From contig DASSCU010000029.1 in assembly GCA_035697485.1 (NCBI GenBank), positions 1 to 64,000 on the forward strand: a DNA stretch of 64,000 nucleotides. The letters are read 5' to 3'. Source of the DNA: Actinomycetota bacterium. GTDB taxonomy: Bacteria; Actinomycetota; UBA4738; HRBIN12. A model generated the notes under the pieces. It did not search any database. It was not told where the DNA came from and saw only the letters and a program-made list of their open reading frames with translations. The first letter of the stretch is position 1. Each line of letters starts with the position of its first letter. The position numbers were made by a program, and so were the translations under genes. This document shows positions 19,065 through 26,311 of the stretch, piece by piece.

Positions 19065-19616
19065 ATGGCGGAAGGAACGGGATTGGGCGTCGAGGAGCGG
19101 CCCGCGGAGGCATCGGAGCCCGATGTCTCCGACGGCGGGCTCGACGAGCTGTACGCGCGCCACATCGGCGCCGGCGTGCGGCTCGCGTTCCTGTTGACCG
19201 GCGATCGCCCGCACGCCGAGGACCTGGCACAGGAGGCGTTCATCCGGTGCGTCGGTCGCTTCCGGCACCTGCGGCGTCCCGACGCGTTCGAGGCGTACTT
19301 CCGCCGGGCGATCGTGAACCTGCACACGTCGGGGCTGCGTCGCCGGCGCTTGGAGCGCGAGTGGCTCTCGAGGGAAGGGGCCGAGTCGGCGCGGCGCGTG
19401 TCCTCGCAACCCGACGTGGGAGCCCGCGAGGACCTGTGGAAGGCGCTCGCGACGCTGCCCACTCGACAGCGCGCGGCCCTGGTGCTCCGGTACTACGAGG
19501 ACCTATCCGAGCGCGAGACCGCCGAGATGCTCGGGTGCTCGGTGGCGGCCGTGAAGTCGTTGGTGGCCCGCGGCAGCGGCGCCCTGCGCGAGCTGATCAG
19601 AGGTGAGGACGCATGA
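19065..19616 (+). CDS. ECF RNA polymerase sigma factor (SigE-family type), pair 1
   Basis: 183 aa. The sigma-70 region 2 spans LYARHIGAGVRLAFLLTGD to the RRRR stretch and contains AEDLAQEAFIRC and FRHLRRPDAFEAYFRR. Region 4 is LATLPTRQRAALVLRYYED followed by the helix-turn-helix ERETAEMLGCSVAAVKSLVARG. The 20-residue acidic N-terminal extension is variable. Its stop overlaps the start of the ectodomain gene (ATGA), the tight coupling typical of a sigma factor and its regulator. It is paralogous to the sigma factor at 21136. The signal is unknown. Confidence 0.93.
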   Translation: MAEGTGLGVEERPAEASEPDVSDGGLDELYARHIGAGVRLAFLLTGDRPHAEDLAQEAFIRCVGRFRHLRRPDAFEAYFRRAIVNLHTSGLRRRRLEREWLSREGAESARRVSSQPDVGAREDLWKALATLPTRQRAALVLRYYEDLSERETAEMLGCSVAAVKSLVARGSGALRELIRGEDA

Positions 19617-21082
19617 ACGACGTCGAACACGACCTGCGCGAGCTCTTCGAACGGAAGGCGTCGTCGGTGGGCGGCGTGGCGCCCCGGCTCCCGGAGCCGG
19701 TGCGGAAGCGTGGCCGTCGCCGTCAGCTCGGCACCGCGTTCATCGGTGCCTTCGGCGCGGTGGCGATCGTTGCGGTCGCGATCGGCGCCGTGGGTGTGAT
19801 CGGCCGTGGTCCCGACCGCCTGACACCGGGCGGCACGATCTCCGAGGACTACGAGGTGTTCCTGCGGACGGCGACGGTTGGTTCGTTCACGATCAAGAGT
19901 GGGAGCGACTGGTTCCTCGTTCGGCCCGCGACCGACGGGTGGTGCGGTCCCGATAAAGGCTGCGAGGTCCTCCAGCTCACGAACTTCGACCCTGGACTGG
20001 ATCGATCGGTGTGCGGAGAAGCGCTCCCCGCCGACGGGGTCGCCTTGATCGTGCGCTGGGCACCGGACCTGCCGGCCGACCAGCTTCCCGCGTGGCCGAC
20101 CACCCAGGAAGGACCGAACACCGACGGTCGCTGCGGCGATGGCCGGTACTTCCTGTTCCAGGACGAAGGGAATTTCGCACCCTACGAGGCCTGGATCGCC
20201 CGGGGTCAGGACGCGAGCGACCAGGCGGTCGCACGACTCCTCCGATCGTTCCAGGGGATGGTGATCGAGTCGTCCGGCCTGATGACGACCGGTGACGCCG
20301 CATACGTGATCGCCGGCGGGGAGAACGCCGCCGGTCCGTGGAGACTGGAGCTGACACGGTCGACGAGCGACGGGCCGTCGGCGAACGTCGAACTCCTCGT
20401 CGTGTCGCCGGAAGGGGGCGCCGGGGCCGGGGACTTCGCGGTGCCGACGGGCGCGCCGATCGAGCAAGCCGGTGGCGATCCTGTCTTCGGGGCGGTGACG
20501 AAGGAAGCCGCAGGCGTCGAGATCAGAGGCAACGTCATGCTACCCGGTCCCGCCGCGACGATCGTTCCGCTCCCTCCGAGCCTTCCGTTCGACTTCGATC
20601 TGTTCTTCGCGTCGCACGAGGGCGACCAGCCGCCGTTCGCGGTGCCCGTCGGCGGCGACGGCAACCCCTTGGGCAACACGGCCGGGATCTCTGAGGGCAA
20701 CGACATGACCTTGTTCGACATCCTCGGGACCGGAGGCGCGATCATGACCGACCGTTCGACGGGCATCACCTGCTACGTGGTCTCCTCCGAGCACGGCGTC
20801 GTCGATGGATGTGCCGACGAGATCACGCTGCAGACGATCCCGCTTCCCGACGACCGGGGGCAGATCCTCGTGTTCTCACACCTCGATGCGATCGAGTTGA
20901 GCGGGATCGAGCTGGACGTCGATGGGGCTGACACGATCGCCGGTTCGAAGTGCCGCGGACCGGTCTGCGTCATCGGGATCCCACCAGGGTCCGGGACCGG
21001 CACGCTGTGGCTGCTTCAGAAGGGTCAGCGCGCCGACTCGGACACCATCGCGTGGACGCCGGACGGGATCGAGCGGATCTGA
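19613..21082 (+). CDS. Single-pass membrane protein with large ectodomain, putative sigma regulator 1
   Basis: 489 aa. The cytoplasmic tail is about 36 residues (LRELFERKASSV...RKRGRRR), one TM helix covers about 42-63, and about 420 extracytoplasmic residues follow. The tail has no HxxxCxxC zinc anti-sigma motif. Ectodomain landmarks shared with the paralogue at 21678 are FTIKSGSDWFLV, AAYVIAGGENAAGPW, IEQAGGDPVFG and a C-terminal CVIGIPPGSG...LLQKGQRAD block. Several cysteines probably form disulfides. ATGA overlap with the sigma gene indicates a functional pair. An anti-sigma role is inferred from context and topology; the family is not one I recognise. Confidence 0.8.
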   Translation: MNDVEHDLRELFERKASSVGGVAPRLPEPVRKRGRRRQLGTAFIGAFGAVAIVAVAIGAVGVIGRGPDRLTPGGTISEDYEVFLRTATVGSFTIKSGSDWFLVRPATDGWCGPDKGCEVLQLTNFDPGLDRSVCGEALPADGVALIVRWAPDLPADQLPAWPTTQEGPNTDGRCGDGRYFLFQDEGNFAPYEAWIARGQDASDQAVARLLRSFQGMVIESSGLMTTGDAAYVIAGGENAAGPWRLELTRSTSDGPSANVELLVVSPEGGAGAGDFAVPTGAPIEQAGGDPVFGAVTKEAAGVEIRGNVMLPGPAATIVPLPPSLPFDFDLFFASHEGDQPPFAVPVGGDGNPLGNTAGISEGNDMTLFDILGTGGAIMTDRSTGITCYVVSSEHGVVDGCADEITLQTIPLPDDRGQILVFSHLDAIELSGIELDVDGADTIAGSKCRGPVCVIGIPPGSGTGTLWLLQKGQRADSDTIAWTPDGIERI

Positions 21083-21102
21083 CCGCGATGTGATTGGACC
21101 CT

Positions 21103-21113
21103 CGTGCGTCTTC
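21103..21113 (+). promoter_or_regulatory. Second copy of CGTGCGTCTTC upstream of sigma factor 2
   Basis: Exact copy of the 11-mer found before sigma factor 1, here 22 nt upstream of the GTG and followed by an AGGAGG ribosome site. Preservation between the two duplicated modules, whose flanks otherwise differ, supports a promoter element recognised by one or both sigma factors. Confidence 0.4.
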
Positions 21114-21135
21114 CTGTCAGGAGGCGCCGACTAGG

Positions 21136-21681
21136 GTGAACGCCATCGTGGACCAAGACTCGGCAGAAGCCCGCGAGGTCGAAGAGCCGACGGAGGGCGA
21201 CCTGGAGGACCTCTACGTCCGCCAGGCGCCGGAAGCGCTCCGCCTCGCCTATCTCTTGACCGGCGACGCCGCGACAGCCGAGGATCTCACGCAAGAAGCG
21301 TTCATCAAGGTCGCCGGGCGCTTCCGGCACCTGCGGCGACCTGATGCGTTCTCTTCGTACCTGCGACGAACCGTCGTGAATCTCGCGATGAGCCATCATC
21401 GTCGGCGGCGCGTCGAGCGCGACCATCTCTCGAGGGAAGCCGCTCGCTCGCAGAAGACGACCTTCGATCCACCGGACGTCGAGGGCAGGGATGAGCTTCG
21501 CGCGGCGTTGCGCTCTCTCCCGGTCCGGCAACGAGCCGCGATCGTGCTGCGGTACTACGAGGACCTCTCCGAGCAACAGGTCGCGGAGACGCTCGGCTGC
21601 TCGGTCACCGCCGCTCGCTCACTCGTCTTCCGAGCGATGGAGACGCTGCGGTCCCGGATCTCACGAGGTGACGAGACATGA
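21136..21681 (+). CDS. ECF RNA polymerase sigma factor (SigE-family type), pair 2
   Basis: 181 aa. Region 2 (LYVRQAPEALRLAYLLTGD, AEDLTQEAFIKVAGRFRHL) and region 4 (SLPVRQRAAIVLRYYED, SEQQVAETLGCSVTAARSL) align without gaps to sigma factor 1, so the two are recent paralogues. GTG 21136 follows AGGAGG; GTG 21148 is an alternative and an upstream TTG at 21094 is less likely. Its stop overlaps the next gene by 4 nt (ATGA), repeating the arrangement of pair 1. Confidence 0.92.
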   Translation: MNAIVDQDSAEAREVEEPTEGDLEDLYVRQAPEALRLAYLLTGDAATAEDLTQEAFIKVAGRFRHLRRPDAFSSYLRRTVVNLAMSHHRRRRVERDHLSREAARSQKTTFDPPDVEGRDELRAALRSLPVRQRAAIVLRYYEDLSEQQVAETLGCSVTAARSLVFRAMETLRSRISRGDET

Positions 21682-23762
21682 ATGATCTCGAACGACGGCT
21701 GAGGGACGTGCTGGAAACCGACGCCTCCAGAGCACCGCGTGCGCAACGCGCTCCGGGTGAGTTGAAGCGGAGGGTCCGCCGCCGTCAGTTCGGCACGGTC
21801 GTGCTGAGCATGGTGGCCGTGTTCGGTCTCGTCGCCGGAACGGCCGCGATCCTGCGATCTGTCGAGTTCGGCCAGAACGATCGGACAGCGGTGGACGATC
21901 CCTGGGCCGGCTACGAGGTCTTCGATCGCACCGCGAAGGTCGGGGACTTCACGATCACGAGCCCCAGCGACTGGTACTTGGTGAACCAATGGCCATGGGC
22001 GCGGGCCGTCGCCGCCGATCTCGGGGAACAACGCGAGCGGGACGTGGAGGCGTGCGGTGAGAAGCCCACCCAGGACGAGCGCCAGGCGTGCCGCTCATCG
22101 CTGATGGGCGTGCCCGGGGACGGTTGGATGGCGCCGATCCTGATGCTCAGCGACACCGACCGAGGCCTCGAGAGCTCCCCCTGCTTCGACCGGTCCTTCT
22201 CGATCGGGCCCGAGGACGCCGTGATGACGATCGCGCTCGACAGGGCCTTCTTGGCCGCGAACTTCGGCGCAGGCGACCGCGCGCAGTGGCCGGTGCCGTT
22301 CGACGCGCCGCCAGCCGAGGTACGTCCGTCGTGCGGGCCGGGGACGTACGTGTACTTCGCCTCCGGCGACATCCCCTACGTCGCGCACTTCGCGTTCGGC
22401 GACGCGGTTCCCGAGGACGAGCGTCAGACCCTGATCGACGCGTTCGAGGGCATGCAGGCCGACGACTCACAGGTGGCTCTCTTGGTCGAACCGACAACGA
22501 GCGACACGGCGGCGTACGTGATTGCGGGCGGGGAGAACGCCGCGGGCCCTTGGACCCTTGAGGTCAGCCCTCGAGGTGAGAACGACCTCGACCTCCGTCT
22601 CGTCGGTCCCGACGGTGACGGGGTCGGACTGTCGGATGTCATCGTGCCGGATCGAGAGGCGATCCAACAGGCGGGCGGCGATCCCACGTTCGGCGTGGTG
22701 ACCGAGGAAGCGAGCGCTGTTGAGCTGCGGCTCGAGGAAGGGACATCTCCGATCCCCGCCTCGCTCGTTCCCCTGCCACCGTCGATGTCGCTCCCGCTCG
22801 ACCTCTTCTTCGTCCCGAACGGGTCCGACGTGCAAGGGACCGCCGTGGCCCTCGGACTCCCGTCGACCGATCCGACGACTGCACCGCCGGGGGCCGACGC
22901 TTCCCTCAGCGGCGACGTCGACGGCGTGGGATGGAGTATCGCGTACGACTTCGATAGGGGACGCCACTGTGCGGCGATCCAGATCGACCGAGATGCCGGC
23001 ACGGGGACGGGTGTGGCGATAGGCGGCGACCGATCCTGCATCGAGCCGACAGTCGCGGCCGATGGCGGATACCTCGAAGCACTCACCCTGCCGGATGAAG
23101 TCGGGACGTTGATCTGGGGATTCCTCCCGAGCGATCCGATCGCGACGACGACCCGCTGGATCGCGCCGGGGTCAGGGGGAACGGGCTCTTTCGACGTCGA
23201 GACCGTCGGACCTGAGGGGTCCCAGGCCGACCTCGCGGCGATGGCTCTGCCGATCACCGACGGCGCCGTCACGGTGAGGACGCAGGTCGAATCCAACACC
23301 TCGTTCGGGCAGACCCTCTACCTTTCGGGGGACTTCTTCGATGGCAACGATGGCTACGAACGCCGACGGGGTGATCTCACCGGGTACCTGACGTTCGCGG
23401 AGCGTGCCGTGCGGGGCGACGAAGCGTGCGCTCGCGTCTTCAACGAGGCCGGAGTGATCGAGCGCTGTGCCGACGACGCCGTACACATCGAGACGCTCCG
23501 CTTCCCCGGTCAAGGGGGGCAGCTCCTCGCGTACTTCGCCCCACGAGGGGAGTTCATCGACGGCCTGGAACTCGAAACGCCGGGCGGCGTCGTACGGTCC
23601 CGGCTCTGTGCCACATCGGTATGCGCGATCGGGATCCCGGCCGGCTCGGGACGAGCCGCGCTCTGGACCCTGCAGAGAGGGCAGCGAGCGGATGTCTCGT
23701 ACGTGATCTGGTCGTACGACGGGGTCGACATCAGTCAGAACCCGATCGCCGGGATCGGGTGA
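21678..23762 (+). CDS. Single-pass membrane protein with extended ectodomain, putative sigma regulator 2
   Basis: 694 aa, paralogue of the 489-aa protein upstream. It has a short basic tail (LKRRVRRRQFG), one TM helix (about 37-59), then an ectodomain with FTITSPSDWYLV, AAYVIAGGENAAGPW, IQQAGGDPTFG and PASLVPLPPS, and the same C-terminal block (CAIGIPAGSG, TLQRGQRAD). It carries about 200 extra residues between the LPPS segment and the C-terminal block, suggesting duplication or insertion of an ectodomain unit. No zinc anti-sigma motif is present. It converges with prs. Function is inferred only from its coupling to a sigma gene. Confidence 0.8.
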   Translation: MNDLERRLRDVLETDASRAPRAQRAPGELKRRVRRRQFGTVVLSMVAVFGLVAGTAAILRSVEFGQNDRTAVDDPWAGYEVFDRTAKVGDFTITSPSDWYLVNQWPWARAVAADLGEQRERDVEACGEKPTQDERQACRSSLMGVPGDGWMAPILMLSDTDRGLESSPCFDRSFSIGPEDAVMTIALDRAFLAANFGAGDRAQWPVPFDAPPAEVRPSCGPGTYVYFASGDIPYVAHFAFGDAVPEDERQTLIDAFEGMQADDSQVALLVEPTTSDTAAYVIAGGENAAGPWTLEVSPRGENDLDLRLVGPDGDGVGLSDVIVPDREAIQQAGGDPTFGVVTEEASAVELRLEEGTSPIPASLVPLPPSMSLPLDLFFVPNGSDVQGTAVALGLPSTDPTTAPPGADASLSGDVDGVGWSIAYDFDRGRHCAAIQIDRDAGTGTGVAIGGDRSCIEPTVAADGGYLEALTLPDEVGTLIWGFLPSDPIATTTRWIAPGSGGTGSFDVETVGPEGSQADLAAMALPITDGAVTVRTQVESNTSFGQTLYLSGDFFDGNDGYERRRGDLTGYLTFAERAVRGDEACARVFNEAGVIERCADDAVHIETLRFPGQGGQLLAYFAPRGEFIDGLELETPGGVVRSRLCATSVCAIGIPAGSGRAALWTLQRGQRADVSYVIWSYDGVDISQNPIAGIG

Positions 23763-23770
23763 GCGGGAGG

Positions 23771-23791
23771 CTCTAGTCCAACCCAGACTAG
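23771..23791. repeat. 21-bp imperfect inverted repeat, copy 1
   Basis: CTCTAGTCCAACCCAGACTAG contains CTAGTC and GACTAG separated by 7 nt. It lies between convergent genes and covers the prs stop codon. A near-identical element in the opposite orientation (two differences over 21 nt) lies upstream of metG at 42270. A weak bidirectional terminator or a protein-binding site are both possible. Confidence 0.5.
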
Positions 23792-24768
23792 ACCTGGTTC
23801 GCGCCGCCGAAGATCTCGCTGACGCTCGAGTCCTCGAACACCGCCCGCAGGCCGCTCGCGATCAGCGGAGCGATCGAGAGCACTCTGAGCTTGTCGAACT
23901 GGCGCTCCTCGGGGATCGGCAGGGTGTTCGTGACGACGACCTGTTCGATCGGCGCTTCCTCGAGCAGCTGACGCGCCTTGCCGCTGAAGATGCCGTGGGT
24001 CGCGCCCACGTAGATCGGGCCGGCGCCCCTCTCCGCGAGCACGTGCACGCCCGCCGAGATCGTCGAGGCCGTGTCGATCATGTCGTCGACGATCACGCAC
24101 GGCCGCCCCTCGACCTCGCCGACGACCGCCATCTCCTCGATCTTGTGCGCCTCGTGGCGGCTGCGCCGCTTGTAGAGGAACGCCAGGTCGGCGTGGAGGT
24201 ACTCGCGCAGCTTCTCCGAGGTCTTGATCCGCCCGGCGTCGGGCGCCACGACGACCAGGTCGTCGCCGTGCAGGCCCAGCTCGCCCGAGAAGTGGTTCGA
24301 CAGGATCGGCAGGGCGGTGAGGTGGTCGAACGGTGAGTCGAAGTAGCCCTGGATCTGGCCCGAGTGCAGGTCGACGCTGACCACGCGGTTGGCGCCGGCG
24401 GTCGAGAGAAGGTCGGCGACGAGCTTCGCGCTGATCGGCTCGCGCGAGAGCGCTTTGTGGTCCTGGCGCGAGTATCCGTAGTACGGCACGACGGCCGTGA
24501 TGCGCTTGGCCGATGCGCGCTTCATCGCGTCGATCATGATGAGCTGTTCCATCAGGGCCTCGTTGACGGGCTCGTAGTGGGTCTGCACCACGAACACGTC
24601 GGCGCCGCGCACGCTCTCCTTGGCCCGGAAGTAGATCTCGCCCGAGGCGAAGCGACGCAGGTCGGACTCGCTCACCGGGATGCTCAGGCAGTCGGCGATC
24701 TCGTGGGCGAGCGCCGGGTGGATCGTGCCGGTGAACAGCATCATCCGCTTCTTGGTGATGATCTCCAC
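23788..24768 (-). CDS. prs: Ribose-phosphate pyrophosphokinase
   Basis: 326 aa. Makes PRPP from ribose 5-phosphate and ATP for nucleotide, His and Trp synthesis. Motifs seen: FASGEIYF, VVQTHYEPVNEALMEQLIMI, PYYGYSRQDHK (ATP and regulatory loop), VSVDLHSGQIQGYF (metal site), the flexible KRRSRHEA region and the PRPP loop VIVDDMIDTASTI. GTG 24768 follows GGGAGGG; codons further upstream are not homologous. It lies 10 nt after glmU, as in mycobacteria, so the pair forms an operon. Confidence 0.97.
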   Translation of the reverse strand: MEIITKKRMMLFTGTIHPALAHEIADCLSIPVSESDLRRFASGEIYFRAKESVRGADVFVVQTHYEPVNEALMEQLIMIDAMKRASAKRITAVVPYYGYSRQDHKALSREPISAKLVADLLSTAGANRVVSVDLHSGQIQGYFDSPFDHLTALPILSNHFSGELGLHGDDLVVVAPDAGRIKTSEKLREYLHADLAFLYKRRSRHEAHKIEEMAVVGEVEGRPCVIVDDMIDTASTISAGVHVLAERGAGPIYVGATHGIFSGKARQLLEEAPIEQVVVTNTLPIPEERQFDKLRVLSIAPLIASGLRAVFEDSSVSEIFGGANQV

Positions 24769-24778
24769 GGCCCTCCCC

Positions 24779-26212
24779 CTAGGTGTCCTTCTTCCGGCTC
24801 TTCCGGCGGCGGCGCTCAGCGTCCTTGCGCGTGCGGTATCCCTCGACCGTGCGTTGCTCGCTGCGCTCGACCGCGAGCGCACCGTCGGGCACGTCCTTGG
24901 TGATCACCGATCCCGCCCCCGTGTTGGCGTCGCGACCGATCGTCACGGGCGCCACCAGCATCGTATCCGAACCGATCCGGGCACCGGAACCCACGACCGT
25001 CGTGTGCTTCGAGTAGCCGTCGTAGTTCACGGTCACGGTGCCGGCGCCGATGTTCGCCCCGTCGCCGATCTCGGCGTCGCCGAGGTAGGTGAGGTGCTTG
25101 GCCTTCGCACCACGGCCGAGTGTCGTGGCCTTCACCTCGACGTAGTTGCCGACCTGGGCGCCGTCGTCGAGCACCGTGCCGTCGCGCAGGCGTGCGAATG
25201 GCCCGACCTCGCAGCCGGCGCCGACGGTCGCACCATCCAGCACCGAGAACCGCACGACCGAGCCGTCGCCCACGGTCGAACCCGACATCGCGACCGACGG
25301 GCCGATGCCACACCTCGTGCCGATGCGCGAGCCCCGCTCGAGGAACGTGTTCGGGAAGATCACGGAGTCGGCGCCGATCTCGACGTCGACGTCGATGTAG
25401 GTGGCGCGGGGATCGACGAGCGTCACGCCGTTCGCCATGTGCCGCGCGTTCACGCGTTGGCGCACGACGGCCTCGACCGCTGCCAGCCCGGCGCGGGAGT
25501 TCAGCCCCATCGCACCGCCTGAGTCGACGGTCACGGCGTTCACCTTCTGTCCGGCCGCGAGCATCGCCGGGATCACGCGGTTCAGGTAGTACTCGCGCTG
25601 GCGGTTCTTCCGGTCGAGCTGCGGGAGCGCCGAGAACAGCTCGCGCCGCCGGAACGCGAACAGCACGATCGAGACCTCACGGATCGCCCGGATCTCGGGC
25701 GTGGCATCGACGTCCTCGACGACCTCGACCAGCCGGGACCCGCGACGCACGACCCGGCCGTAGCCACCGGGATCGTCGACAACGGTGGAGGCGATCGTGG
25801 CCGCCGCGTTCGAGCGGCGGTGCGACGCCACGAGTCGCTTCACGTCTTCGCCCGTGACCGGGTCGTAGTCGCCGCCCATCACGAGCACGTCGTCGACGCG
25901 GCCGACGGCCCGCTCGGCTGCCTGCACGGCGTGCCCGGTACCAAGTTGCTTCGACTGCTCGACGAAGATCGGCTTCGGGGTGAGCTTCCAGCTCGCGACC
26001 TCGGCGCGCACGTCGTCGGCACCGTGACCCACGACGACGATCACCTTGGTGGGCTTCGCGGCGAGCCCTGCCTGCAGCACGTGCCACAGCGCGGGACGCC
26101 CGCAGATCGGATGCAGCACCTTGGGTGTCGCCGACTTCAGCCGCTTGCCCTTGCCGGCGGCGAGCACGACCAGAGCGATGGAACGGGGTCTGCGCTTCGT
26201 GGTCTCTGCCAA
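24779..26212 (-). CDS. glmU: Bifunctional UDP-GlcNAc pyrophosphorylase / glucosamine-1-phosphate acetyltransferase
   Basis: About 477 aa. The N-terminal uridylyltransferase domain starts LVVLAAGKGKRLKSATPKVL, with GTGHAVQAAE and MGGDYDPVTGED. The C-terminal left-handed beta-helix of hexapeptide repeats carries the acetyltransferase (GNYVEVKATTLGRG, HLTYLGDAEIG, NYDGYSKHTT). The product, UDP-GlcNAc, feeds peptidoglycan and other polymers. MGGDYDP replaces the usual GD(x)PL loop wording. The TTG at 26212 gives the homologue-like N-terminus MAETTKRRP. ATG 26275 would add 21 residues with poor codon bias and no homology. It is followed by prs. Confidence 0.95.
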   Translation of the reverse strand: MAETTKRRPRSIALVVLAAGKGKRLKSATPKVLHPICGRPALWHVLQAGLAAKPTKVIVVVGHGADDVRAEVASWKLTPKPIFVEQSKQLGTGHAVQAAERAVGRVDDVLVMGGDYDPVTGEDVKRLVASHRRSNAAATIASTVVDDPGGYGRVVRRGSRLVEVVEDVDATPEIRAIREVSIVLFAFRRRELFSALPQLDRKNRQREYYLNRVIPAMLAAGQKVNAVTVDSGGAMGLNSRAGLAAVEAVVRQRVNARHMANGVTLVDPRATYIDVDVEIGADSVIFPNTFLERGSRIGTRCGIGPSVAMSGSTVGDGSVVRFSVLDGATVGAGCEVGPFARLRDGTVLDDGAQVGNYVEVKATTLGRGAKAKHLTYLGDAEIGDGANIGAGTVTVNYDGYSKHTTVVGSGARIGSDTMLVAPVTIGRDANTGAGSVITKDVPDGALAVERSEQRTVEGYRTRKDAERRRRKSRKKDT

Positions 26213-26311
26213 CCGTCGGCGTCCAGGGCTCGAAGGGTCGAAGTCCAGTGGCGAAGGGCCGTCATGGTCCCACATCCTCGTCGGCGATGACGACGGCGGT
26301 CCGGGCTGGGT

